Notes under the pieces: model-generated | The model's input: the letters and a program-made list of their open reading frames with translations, nothing else | What the model was told of the DNA's origin: nothing | Database searches by the model: none | Made by a program: the position numbers and the translations under genes | NCBI GenBank assembly: GCA_000482145.1 | Contig: AUXH01000007.1 | Location: 1-64,000 of the forward strand | Origin: Strigomonas culicis | Lineage: Eukaryota; Euglenozoa; Kinetoplastea; Trypanosomatida; Trypanosomatidae | Length of the DNA: 64,000 nt | Direction: 5' to 3' | In this document: in pieces, positions 18,507 to 26,601 of the stretch | How the letters are laid out: each line of letters opens with the position of its first letter | How positions within the stretch are numbered: position 1 is the first letter of the stretch

Positions 18507-19847
18507 ATGAAGCACTGTGCCGTGATCGGTGCTGGGCAGCTCGGCACCGCGTGTGCGCTCTCACTGGCCGCGAACGGCAGCACGGACGTCCGCCTCCTGT
18601 GCCGCGACAGAGAGTACATTGACGAGGTGCAGAAGAACGCGGAGGGACGCTACTTCCGCCTCTATCGGCAAGCAGGCGCTATTCCTGTCCCAGCGTCTAT
18701 TCGGGTGGACCGTCTGACAGCGGAATCGGATGCTCCTACGGCGGAGGCGGTGGTGTTCGCGGTGCCGTGCATCGCGCTCCTGCCGCCGGACGACCTTTGG
18801 GCGAAGGGCGTGCTGCAGGGCGCGCACACGCGTGACGTGCTCTCGTACACCGCCGCCTGGGGCGCCAAGGCGGCGCCGGCCGGCGCCAGCCCGTCGCCCC
18901 TCGCCGTGGTGCTGAGCCGCGGGCTGACCGCGGACGGCGAGGCGCCGCACCGCCTGCTGGCCGCGATGCTGCAGGAACGGGCGCCCGCCGGCGCGCGCGA
19001 GGTGCCCATTCTCTGCGGCACGGGCCCCATCCTGCCGAAGGAGTGGGCCGTGCACTCGACCGCGGCGCTCGGCGAGGACGGAGGGCCGCGCTTCCCCCAC
19101 CCCCACTCGGCCACCGCCCTGACCTTCGCCGTCGCGAACGAGGCCCTGCGAACGGACGCGGGACTTCTGCGAGCGGCGCGGCTGCAGGTGGGCCGGCTCT
19201 TCGCGCGCGAGAGCGTGACGCTGCTGGAGGAGCCCGACGGCGCCGACGTGCTCGCGCTGGTGAACGCGTGCCTGCCGCTCTGCTCCTTCGGCGCGGGTCT
19301 CGTCAGCAACGCGTACGCCGGGAACAGCGTGGGCGCGCTGGCGGCGTACCTCCAGCACGCGTGCAGCGCGACGGAGGCGCTGGTGAACACCCTGCTGGGA
19401 CGGCCCCGCGGGTCCCCGCTGCCTCCTGCCGTGTGGTCCTCCCTGTCCATGGCGTGCACCACCTTCGCCTCCCGCGAGTTCGTGCTCGGCCGTCAGCTGG
19501 ACTACCACTTTAAAAAGAACGACGCCCTGCGCGCGGTGTACAGCGGTATGTCTCACGCCAACCTCGCTGCCACCGTCGACGGCATCCATACACTCTTGCA
19601 GAGGCACCAATACAGTTCTCCCTTTTACGAGGTGCTGATGGATGCATTCAACACGCACATCCGCGCCTCTGTTGCGGGAGAAGGGCTTGTGAAGGAGGGC
19701 TACTACGGATACCGCGAGTCTCCGCCTTCCCCACTGCTGCGAGAAATCACAAAAGTGGATGATGCCTTGTTTTCTGGAGACGAGGAGAGGTTCGAGAAGG
19801 CACGCAAGAATTTCGAAAAGGTGTTCTCGGACTCCTTAAAAAAATAA
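18507..19847 (+). CDS. Glycerol-3-phosphate dehydrogenase-like NAD(P) oxidoreductase (divergent)
   Basis: A 446-residue protein opening with a Rossmann dinucleotide fold: CAVIGAGQLGTACA (residues 4-17), with the GxGxxG turn and an Arg-bearing second strand (LLCRD). A later VVFAVPC strand and the C-terminal helical region (LPLCSFGAGLVSNAYAGNSVGALAAY) follow the layout of NAD-dependent glycerol-3-phosphate dehydrogenase, but catalytic-block spacing is poorly matched and it is ~80 residues longer than the normal enzyme. It ends in SLKK, not a glycosomal SKL-type signal, so it is not the classical glycosomal enzyme. Function is inferred from fold only. The start at 18507 is the first ATG after the pyrimidine tract at ~18403-18431; an in-frame ATG at 18381 lies before that tract. 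Confidence 0.88.
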   Translation: MKHCAVIGAGQLGTACALSLAANGSTDVRLLCRDREYIDEVQKNAEGRYFRLYRQAGAIPVPASIRVDRLTAESDAPTAEAVVFAVPCIALLPPDDLWAKGVLQGAHTRDVLSYTAAWGAKAAPAGASPSPLAVVLSRGLTADGEAPHRLLAAMLQERAPAGAREVPILCGTGPILPKEWAVHSTAALGEDGGPRFPHPHSATALTFAVANEALRTDAGLLRAARLQVGRLFARESVTLLEEPDGADVLALVNACLPLCSFGAGLVSNAYAGNSVGALAAYLQHACSATEALVNTLLGRPRGSPLPPAVWSSLSMACTTFASREFVLGRQLDYHFKKNDALRAVYSGMSHANLAATVDGIHTLLQRHQYSSPFYEVLMDAFNTHIRASVAGEGLVKEGYYGYRESPPSPLLREITKVDDALFSGDEERFEKARKNFEKVFSDSLKK

Positions 19848-19924
19848 CCCCATCGGTGAAGCTGAATAATGAATCCCCTTTCGCGTCATCCTTTCACAGA
19901 TTTTTTTTTCTTTCCCTCCACCAC

Positions 19925-19963
<39 letters not shown>

Positions 19964-20247
19964 CATATCATTCTATGAGTTCCTTGTTTTGTTTCTCATT
20001 TCTATTCTCTTTCTCACTTAAAGTGAGGAATGCTTTGCTTAAACATCGATGCTACTCTGTGTGTGTACGTTTTATGCTCTGTCATTATTTTTTCCAATCA
20101 CTCCTTCATATATCTCTTTTCTACGTTTACCTTACAGTTCTTTTTTTCTTTTTTTTCTTTTTTCTGTTTTCAAATACTAACATACTAATATACTGATTGC
20201 ATTTTTTTTTCTTATTATTGCTTTTATAATTCTATACACGTTTCCTA
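19848..20247 (+). other. Intergenic region with TG repeat
   Basis: Contains the TG run 19926-19961 and several pyrimidine tracts (about 20101-20135, 20138-20170, 20203-20228). AG occurs at 20136-20137; after the later tracts the next AG is at 20252-20253, just inside the following open frame. Confidence 0.6.
19926..19961. repeat. TG microsatellite (about 18 units)
   Basis: Uninterrupted GT/TG dinucleotide run in the 3' flank of the GPDH-like gene. Confidence 0.95.
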
Positions 20248-21372
20248 ATGTCAGTAGGATTCGATTCAATGGCTGCCTTCGCAGTGCTTCCTCCAGATCT
20301 CTTACCAGTGTTTAGCTTTCTGGATATGATAGCTGTCATGTTCATTAGCAAGACAAAACGTTATAATTCACGAAGCTCCTTTAGTAACCGCGTTTGCTTT
20401 GTAACGGATGATCTATTCTGTGTGGCTCACACTGATGGTAAGGTGACCCACTGCTGTCGGCTGGAGGACATTGAGCGTCTGGTCACAAGCCCCAAAGAGT
20501 ACATGATCGGCATCCAAATGCGCGAACAGCCGTTTCGCTATGGGGCGAGCTTGACCAAGAAGGGGTGTATGTTCTTCGAGGTTCCCGTCGATGCGCTGTT
20601 GAAGTTCTCCAGCGGCGCGGACTACCAAGGCTTTATCGATTGTGTGGCGCAGCAGGCGGCCGCGTGCACAGGCGAGCTGATTCCTGTTGTCCACAAGGCG
20701 AAGGAGGAGAAATTTCAGAAGCTGCTGGTGCTCGTGGAGGATGGGCTGCGCGTCAAATCAATGGTGCCATGCTATCACACCAAGGAGGAGGTTCGCTCCG
20801 AAACGTCGCTGAAGATAGTGAGGCAGTCCAAGAAGGACACGAGCACCGTCAGCGACGACACCGGTGTGACAGTGGCACTTGCATTGGGTGTGAACCAGGG
20901 AGACCGTGGAGCATCCTGCGACCTGACGAAGCAGCTCCTCCCAGTGCCCGATTCAGCAGCACACATGACTGCTGCCGTCCCCGCCGCGGACCTCTACTCG
21001 GTGGTGTCGTTTCGGTGCATGACGGCGGAGCAGCCCCTGCCGTTCTCCCCCACGGAGACAGACTCTATGCCCAACCCCCTGTCGGCCCCGAGCGAGGCCT
21101 CGTCCCCGTCCGCGCGACTAACGAGCTCCGAATTCTTCACCGTCTCTGGCAAAAAAGCTGCGTGCGATGATTGCAACATTACCGTGCGTATCTCAGAGAA
21201 GAAGAGCAAGAGCAAGAAGTCAGGGATGGAATCGTCTGTGAGCAGTCGTCCCGATAGTGAAAAGGCAGGAAAGATTTCGACTTACGTCAACTTGGATGAC
21301 GAGACGAAGGCGGGGTCCGGTGGTGCACACACAAGGCGCGTGGACGCGCACGAATACACGTGCGTCAACTGA
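20248..21372 (+). CDS. Hypothetical protein with PH-like N-terminal domain
   Basis: A 374-residue protein. Residues ~30-145 look like a pleckstrin-homology fold: alternating short strands (RVCFVTDDLFCVAH, THCCRLEDIERLV, YMIGIQM, CMFFEV) ending in an amphipathic helix (YQGFIDCVAQQAAAC). The rest is Ser/Thr/Lys-rich and disordered, with a basic SEKKSKSKKSG run near residue 320. No membrane segment. It probably binds phosphoinositide or a protein partner (inference). Two starts are possible. The ATG at 20248 gives 374 residues. If splicing uses the AG at 20252-20253, translation begins at 20269 and gives 367 residues. The PH region is unaffected. Confidence 0.85.
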   Translation: MSVGFDSMAAFAVLPPDLLPVFSFLDMIAVMFISKTKRYNSRSSFSNRVCFVTDDLFCVAHTDGKVTHCCRLEDIERLVTSPKEYMIGIQMREQPFRYGASLTKKGCMFFEVPVDALLKFSSGADYQGFIDCVAQQAAACTGELIPVVHKAKEEKFQKLLVLVEDGLRVKSMVPCYHTKEEVRSETSLKIVRQSKKDTSTVSDDTGVTVALALGVNQGDRGASCDLTKQLLPVPDSAAHMTAAVPAADLYSVVSFRCMTAEQPLPFSPTETDSMPNPLSAPSEASSPSARLTSSEFFTVSGKKAACDDCNITVRISEKKSKSKKSGMESSVSSRPDSEKAGKISTYVNLDDETKAGSGGAHTRRVDAHEYTCVN

Positions 21373-21883
21373 CGCATGCACTGAAAAATATTCAGAATAT
21401 ATTCTCATTCCCCCTACTGAACATGTACATTTATATGCTAGCTCCAATAATATACACCTATAAGCGGTGCTAAATTGCTTCTTTTTTTTTCTTTTTACCT
21501 TTGCGTTATCAGTCCAGTTGCAACGAAACATATGTACTACATTGATTCTCAGCTGGTAAAGGATCCAAGTATCATTGTTGATTAGCAAGGTTATCTTTTT
21601 TTCCTTTTCGTCACACTGACTAGACGTATTTACAACATACATAAACAACCTCTCTTTTGAAGGGTCGCAGTTGATCATTTAAAAGATCACTTTCTTGTAT
21701 TGCACAAAAAATTTGCACTTGAAAGGTATGATGTGTGATCTTTTTTTTTTAAGTGTTCATTTTCTTTCCTTCCCCTCTTTGTTCCATTCTCTCTTCTTGT
21801 CTTTTGTTCAACGCATTTTTTTTTCCTTTCTCCAGAACATAGATACATTATTTACTCTCAACTCCAGTCACTTTTCCTTCTAC
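21373..21883 (+). other. Intergenic region upstream of the DNAAF11 homologue
   Basis: AT-rich. Pyrimidine tracts between about 21739 and 21833 end in AG at 21834-21835. An in-frame upstream codon at 21695 lies before this acceptor and is rejected as start. Nothing else seen. Confidence 0.55.
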
Positions 21884-23182
21884 ATGGCGCGAATCACTCC
21901 GGAGCTGCTGAGGCGGCGGGCGGAGCACAACGACGGCTGCCTGAGCACCTTGAAGGAGGTCGCGCTGCATCAGCAGGACATTGAGCGCATTGAGGTCATC
22001 GGCGACTGCTGCAGGCAGCTGGAGATTCTCTACTTGTGTAACAACTATATTTCCAAAATAGAAGGCTTGCGCCACTTGAAGTGGCTCAAGTACATCAACT
22101 TGGCGGTGAACAACATCAAAGTGATTGAGGGCCTCGAAGGCTGCGAGGCGTTGGAAAAGCTCGATTTGACCTTGAACTTCATCGAGGACATCACTTGCGT
22201 CCGACGGCTTCTTGCGAACCCCTTCCTCGAGACTCTGCACTTGACCGGAAACCCATGCACCAAGACGAGCGGCTACCGCGCCTACGTCGTGCAGTCGCTG
22301 CCTCAGCTGAAGGACCTGGACGGCAACGAGGTGATCAAGGCAGAGCGCATCAACGCGCGACAGGTGGAGGAGGACCTGCAGGAGGCAGCAGCAGCGGAGT
22401 CCGTCAAGTACACGGAGGCGGAGCGCATCAAGGCGGAGATGATCGCCCAAGGCATCAACCCCTTCCCGCCCAAGTACAACGAACAAGGTGAGCGTGTGTT
22501 TGGCCACACGGCGGAGGAGCGGCTGCAGATGCTGCGCGAGCAGCAGGCACAGGAGGAGGAGAGGAAGAAAAAGGAGCAGGAGCCGGTGCCGGGGTCCATC
22601 TCCGCCATCCACAAGGAGCTGAACAAGAAGAGTGTGCCTCTCACCCCTGAAGAGGAGCTGGCCAAGTACGGCAGACATCTGATGCGCAATGAGGGCAAGG
22701 TTTCCTTTACGATCGACCAAGACAGCGCAACGGAGTTTCATCTGACGGTGCAGCCAGGCAAGTTTATCGCAACGTCCCTACTGGATGTGCAGGTGGATGT
22801 GCACTGCGTGCGCGTGTACGTCAAGGGTAAGCTGCTCCAAGTGCCTGTCGAGGCGGAGCTCGCCGCCGACTCCGCCCGCGTGCAGCGCTCCCAGACGACC
22901 GGGGAGCTGAAGGTGTCGGTCCCCTATTCCGACGGGGCGAAGAAGCAGCTCCGTGCGAAACCGAAGCCTGCGGATGCATCGAGCCAAAAGGAGGCGGAGC
23001 CGGCCCCTTGCGTCGCAAGGAACGACAAGGAGTCGCTGCGCAAAGCCCTCCTGTTTCCAGAGGACGGCGTGCGTCAGGAGAAGCGCTCGGTTCCTCAACC
23101 GGCGGCCGCAGAAGACCCAAAGAGGGTCATAGAGGTGCTAGCGGAGGAGGGGGAGCAGGGCAGCATTCTGGATCTAGATTAG
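21884..23182 (+). CDS. DNAAF11/LRRC6 (TILB, LRTP) homologue, dynein-arm assembly factor
   Basis: A 432-residue protein with the LRRC6 architecture. Leucine-rich repeats span residues ~20-150 (LEILYLCNNYISKIEG, LKYINLAVNNIKVIEG, LEKLDLTLNFIEDI), capped by an LRRcap with GNPC and LPQLKDLDG. A charged coiled coil follows (~155-240), then a CS/p23-like beta domain (~265-345), then a disordered Pro/Glu-rich tail. In animals and algae this protein helps preassemble axonemal dynein arms in the cytoplasm. The T. brucei homologue, LRTP, is reported in basal-body and flagellum biogenesis. The start at 21884 is the first ATG after AG 21834-21835. Confidence 0.94.
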   Translation: MARITPELLRRRAEHNDGCLSTLKEVALHQQDIERIEVIGDCCRQLEILYLCNNYISKIEGLRHLKWLKYINLAVNNIKVIEGLEGCEALEKLDLTLNFIEDITCVRRLLANPFLETLHLTGNPCTKTSGYRAYVVQSLPQLKDLDGNEVIKAERINARQVEEDLQEAAAAESVKYTEAERIKAEMIAQGINPFPPKYNEQGERVFGHTAEERLQMLREQQAQEEERKKKEQEPVPGSISAIHKELNKKSVPLTPEEELAKYGRHLMRNEGKVSFTIDQDSATEFHLTVQPGKFIATSLLDVQVDVHCVRVYVKGKLLQVPVEAELAADSARVQRSQTTGELKVSVPYSDGAKKQLRAKPKPADASSQKEAEPAPCVARNDKESLRKALLFPEDGVRQEKRSVPQPAAAEDPKRVIEVLAEEGEQGSILDLD

Positions 23183-23227
23183 CACCTTTTGGTGTCTACC
23201 TTGCTTCTTCACACGCACACATGCCAT

Positions 23228-23260
<33 letters not shown>

Positions 23261-23516
23261 CACTCAAATGTATGCACTCACACTTCTTTTTCATGTTTTT
23301 GCACTGGACAATTGTAAGAGTTTTTATCGTGTTGCACAAGCATACGGTTGTCTTCTCTTTTCCCTCTTCCTTATTCTGAAGTATACACTACCTTTTTTTC
23401 TTTTTCTTTTTGCCTCTCGTTTACTATACCAGTACCGTAAGTTATTATTCTGCATCCATTTTGCTCCCTCCCATCTATTCGCTTCAGTTTTTTCTACTGA
23501 ATATTCGAACGAAAAG
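23183..23516 (+). other. Intergenic region with CA/TA repeat
   Basis: Has a compound CA then TA repeat (23229-23260) and three pyrimidine tracts with AG at 23380-23381, 23431-23432 and 23486-23487. The in-frame upstream codon at 23268 precedes all three, supporting 23517 as the dynamin start. Confidence 0.6.
23229..23262. repeat. Compound CA/TA microsatellite
   Basis: About eleven CA units followed by five TA units in the spacer before the dynamin-like gene. Confidence 0.92.
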
Positions 23517-25583
23517 ATGGAACAACTGATTGGTGTCATCAATGAGCTTCACGATGCGTTCGCGAACGTGAAGATGAACATCAAGCTCAATTTGCCGCAG
23601 ATTGCCGTCGTTGGTAGCCAGAGCTGTGGTAAGAGTTCTGTGCTGGAGTCGATCGTGGGTAAGGACTTCCTTCCTCGTGGCTCCGGTATCGTGACCCGCT
23701 GCCCCCTCGTGCTGCAGCTGGTGCAGCTGCCCAAGTCGAACGACGAGGAGTGGGGTGAGTTCCTTCACGTGCCAAACAAGAAGTTCTTCAACTTCGGCGA
23801 GATCCAGGACGAGATCACGAACCGCACCATCCAGGTGGCCGGCCCCTCTGCTATTACCGACAAGCCCATCAACCTGAAGGTGTTCTCCAACCAGGTGCTC
23901 AACCTCACGCTCGTCGATCTCCCCGGTCTCGTGATGAACGCGGTCGGCGATCAGCCGAAGGATATCGACAAGCAGATCAAGGATATGGTTACCCGCTACG
24001 TGGCTCCCAAGAATACCATTCTTTTAGCCATTTCCCCCGCCAACACCGATCTGGCGACCAGCCAGTCGCTGCGCCTCGCGAAGCAGCTGGACCCGGATGG
24101 CGTCCGCACGGTGGGCGTGCTGACCAAGCTCGATCTGATGGATAAGGGCACCGACTGCTACGACGTGCTCACGAACAAGGTTCTCCCCCTTCGCCACGGC
24201 TTTGTGGGCGTGGTGTGCCGCAGCCAGCAGGACATCAACACGCGCAAGTCGATGGAGGCGGCCCGCGCCGCCGAGCACGAGTTCTTTGCGAACTCACCGG
24301 TGTACTGCGACATCGCGGATGTGTCTGGTACCATCTACCTGAGCAAGAAGCTGAACCTGCTGCTGCTGGACCACATCAAGTCGGTTATCCCGGATCTGAA
24401 GCAGCACGTAGACAAGCTGATGGAGGGCACCAAGAAGCAGATGGACAAGCTGGGCATGTTCGACCAGGAGAACATCGACCCCAGCGCGCAGCTGCTCTAC
24501 TTCATCAAGCTGTTCAGCGACACGGTGAACCACACGATCGACGGTGGCTTCACCGACGCCACGAAGGAGCTGATGGGTGGCGCGCGCCTAGACTACATTT
24601 TCAACGAGTGCTTTGCCGCCTATGTGCGCAGCCTCTCCGCCAAGAAGGACTTGACGGATGAGTACATTCGCATTAACTCGCGCAACATGTCTGGTATGCA
24701 CTCGTCGCTCTTCCCGTCCGACAACGTCTTTGTGGCACTGTCCAAGCAGCAGATCGCGCGCCTGGAGGAGCCGTCCGTCAAGTGCGTCTCCTTTGTGTAC
24801 GAGGAGCTGCTGAAGATTATCGACATCTGCGCCTCCAAGATTGAGCGCTTCCCGCAGCTGCGGCAGGCGGTGGTCTCTATCTGCCAGTCGATGCTGCTGG
24901 AGTTCCGCGCGCCGACGTCGGCGCACGTGCGCACCATCATCAGCGCCGAGCGCGGCTTCATCAACACGAAGCACCCCGAGATGGAGGAGCTCGCGCAGCG
25001 CGCCTTCTTGAACATGTACGGCTCCAACGCCCAGGGCGGGGCGGCGGGACAGCAGCAGCCTGGGCAGCCGGGTCAGCCGGGGCAGCCGGCCCCGCCCGGT
25101 CAAACCGGCCAGCCGACGCCGCCGCCGGGACCCAACGACAAGAACAAGGACCCGAAGAAGGGTGACAAGAAGTTTGAGCGCGACCAGGGCAAGGGCATTA
25201 TCGACTCACTCGTCTCCGGCCCCAGCAGCCAGAACATGGGCGACGTGCCCTCGCGCATCATGCTGGGTAACCAGATGAGCAACCACGAGCAGCACATGTA
25301 CACCGCGATTCGCGAGATGGTGGAGGGCTACTTCGCGATCGTGAAGGGCAACATCTCGGACCAGGTCCCCAAGGCGATCACACTGCTGATGATCACGCGC
25401 CTCCGCGAGGAGGTGTACGCGCGCCTGGTTCGCGAGCTCTACTCCGACAAGAAGGCGCAGAACATGCTGTCGGAGGCACCGCAGGTGGCGGCGCAACGCA
25501 AGGCGGCCAAGGATATGATGAACGCCCTCACGAAAGCCCAGTCGGCCCTCAACACGGTCCGCGATTACAGCTTGGCTAGTTAA
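23517..25583 (+). CDS. Dynamin-like GTPase (DLP/DRP1 type)
   Basis: A 688-residue large GTPase. GTPase motifs: P-loop GSQSCGKS (33-40), switch region FLPRGSGIVTRCPL, DLPG (134-137) and TKLD (203-206). A middle/stalk region follows, then a ~55-residue Gly/Gln/Pro-rich insert with repeated GQPGQP units (about residues 503-550) and a C-terminal GED (about 580-670). There is no PH domain and no Pro-rich domain at the C-terminus, which places it with DRP1/DLP rather than classical dynamin. Trypanosomatid DLPs act in mitochondrial fission and, in T. brucei, endocytosis. Only one copy lies here, whereas T. brucei carries a tandem pair. Confidence 0.96.
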   Translation: MEQLIGVINELHDAFANVKMNIKLNLPQIAVVGSQSCGKSSVLESIVGKDFLPRGSGIVTRCPLVLQLVQLPKSNDEEWGEFLHVPNKKFFNFGEIQDEITNRTIQVAGPSAITDKPINLKVFSNQVLNLTLVDLPGLVMNAVGDQPKDIDKQIKDMVTRYVAPKNTILLAISPANTDLATSQSLRLAKQLDPDGVRTVGVLTKLDLMDKGTDCYDVLTNKVLPLRHGFVGVVCRSQQDINTRKSMEAARAAEHEFFANSPVYCDIADVSGTIYLSKKLNLLLLDHIKSVIPDLKQHVDKLMEGTKKQMDKLGMFDQENIDPSAQLLYFIKLFSDTVNHTIDGGFTDATKELMGGARLDYIFNECFAAYVRSLSAKKDLTDEYIRINSRNMSGMHSSLFPSDNVFVALSKQQIARLEEPSVKCVSFVYEELLKIIDICASKIERFPQLRQAVVSICQSMLLEFRAPTSAHVRTIISAERGFINTKHPEMEELAQRAFLNMYGSNAQGGAAGQQQPGQPGQPGQPAPPGQTGQPTPPPGPNDKNKDPKKGDKKFERDQGKGIIDSLVSGPSSQNMGDVPSRIMLGNQMSNHEQHMYTAIREMVEGYFAIVKGNISDQVPKAITLLMITRLREEVYARLVRELYSDKKAQNMLSEAPQVAAQRKAAKDMMNALTKAQSALNTVRDYSLAS

Positions 25584-26601
25584 ATGACTCATAGCAACAC
25601 GACTAAGAGAAACCAACAAGTAACTTAAAAAAAAAGAATCGATTCAACATGAGAAGATACTAAAAGAAAGAAAAAGGAATAAATTATAGTGTTTAGAGTA
25701 ATTTGAGAAGAACGAAAAAAAAATGTCTGAAGGGTAATTGATATAAATGCATTATTACCGTTTCCTTTTTCTGTTCTTCAAGTTTTGTTTCTTTGCTCGT
25801 TTTTTATCCGTTTGCGAGTGTATGAGTAAAGTGCCAGAGGAGATGAACAGCAACAACAAAAAAAAGAGAATCATAATAAGACAGCTACAGAAGATCTAAC
25901 TTCTCTCGTAACAAACGAAGTATCTTCATTATACCGCTTATTGCATGTCCCTCTTTTTTCCTTTTCGTTCTAACCTTTATAGCTTCACTTTTTTCTTTTT
26001 GCTTCTTTGCACATATAACTGTTTTAGTGTTTGCACTGTCCAGCTCGCATTTTAATGTTCTTTTCATTCCTTTTTTTTTAAAAAAATATTTAGATACTCG
26101 TTTTGATTTTATTTTGGCAAATAAGAACCTAATGATATGATAAACATAAACTAATAAGGAGTAGTTAAGGTAGTTATCATGACAATCGTAGTTTACATAT
26201 CATTCGGTTGTGTTTTCTTCGTTGTTTAGCCTTTTTGTTTGTTTGTTTGTTCATTTTTGTGTTCATTGTTGAAGGTTGCTTTTCTTTTACCATCACATTT
26301 GATTGAGTGAGCTGTGCTCATCACAGCGCATGTACCTGATGATATACTTCATGAACAGCTTTTTCTCTTATTGCCTTTACTCCTCCCTTCTTCCAATCTG
26401 TTTTGTCTCTTTATTTTTCACTCATTCGTATTATTATTTCTTCTTTATGTTCAGTTTTTTTAGTGTCTGAAAAGCGAAGAAGCACTTTTCATTATCGTTT
26501 TTTTTTCTTTGTAAGGTTTAGATTTTTTCTTCTCTTGCTTCATTAAAGTAGAATCTTATTTCTCTTTTCTGATTGACCATTGACGCGTCGTTGTATACAC
26601 G
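25584..26601 (+). other. Long AT-rich intergenic region (1.0 kb)
   Basis: The longest gene-free stretch in the window. It holds A/T homopolymers, a TTTG run at about 26230-26250, a small hairpin (5-bp stem TGAGC/GCTCA, 3-base loop, 26308-26320), and pyrimidine tracts before AG at 26514-26515 and 26547-26548 that probably serve the surface-protein gene. I cannot support any RNA gene or ORF here. Confidence 0.6.

Noticed and set aside
20000..20196. 88-codon open frame through the TG repeat after the GPDH-like gene
   Set aside because: It is a translation of the microsatellite and T tracts (Val-Cys repeats, then a Phe run).
26308..26320. Small hairpin in the 1 kb spacer as a possible snoRNA or H/ACA element
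   Set aside because: Only a 5-bp stem. No box C/D or AGA-box arrangement with the needed spacing could be identified.
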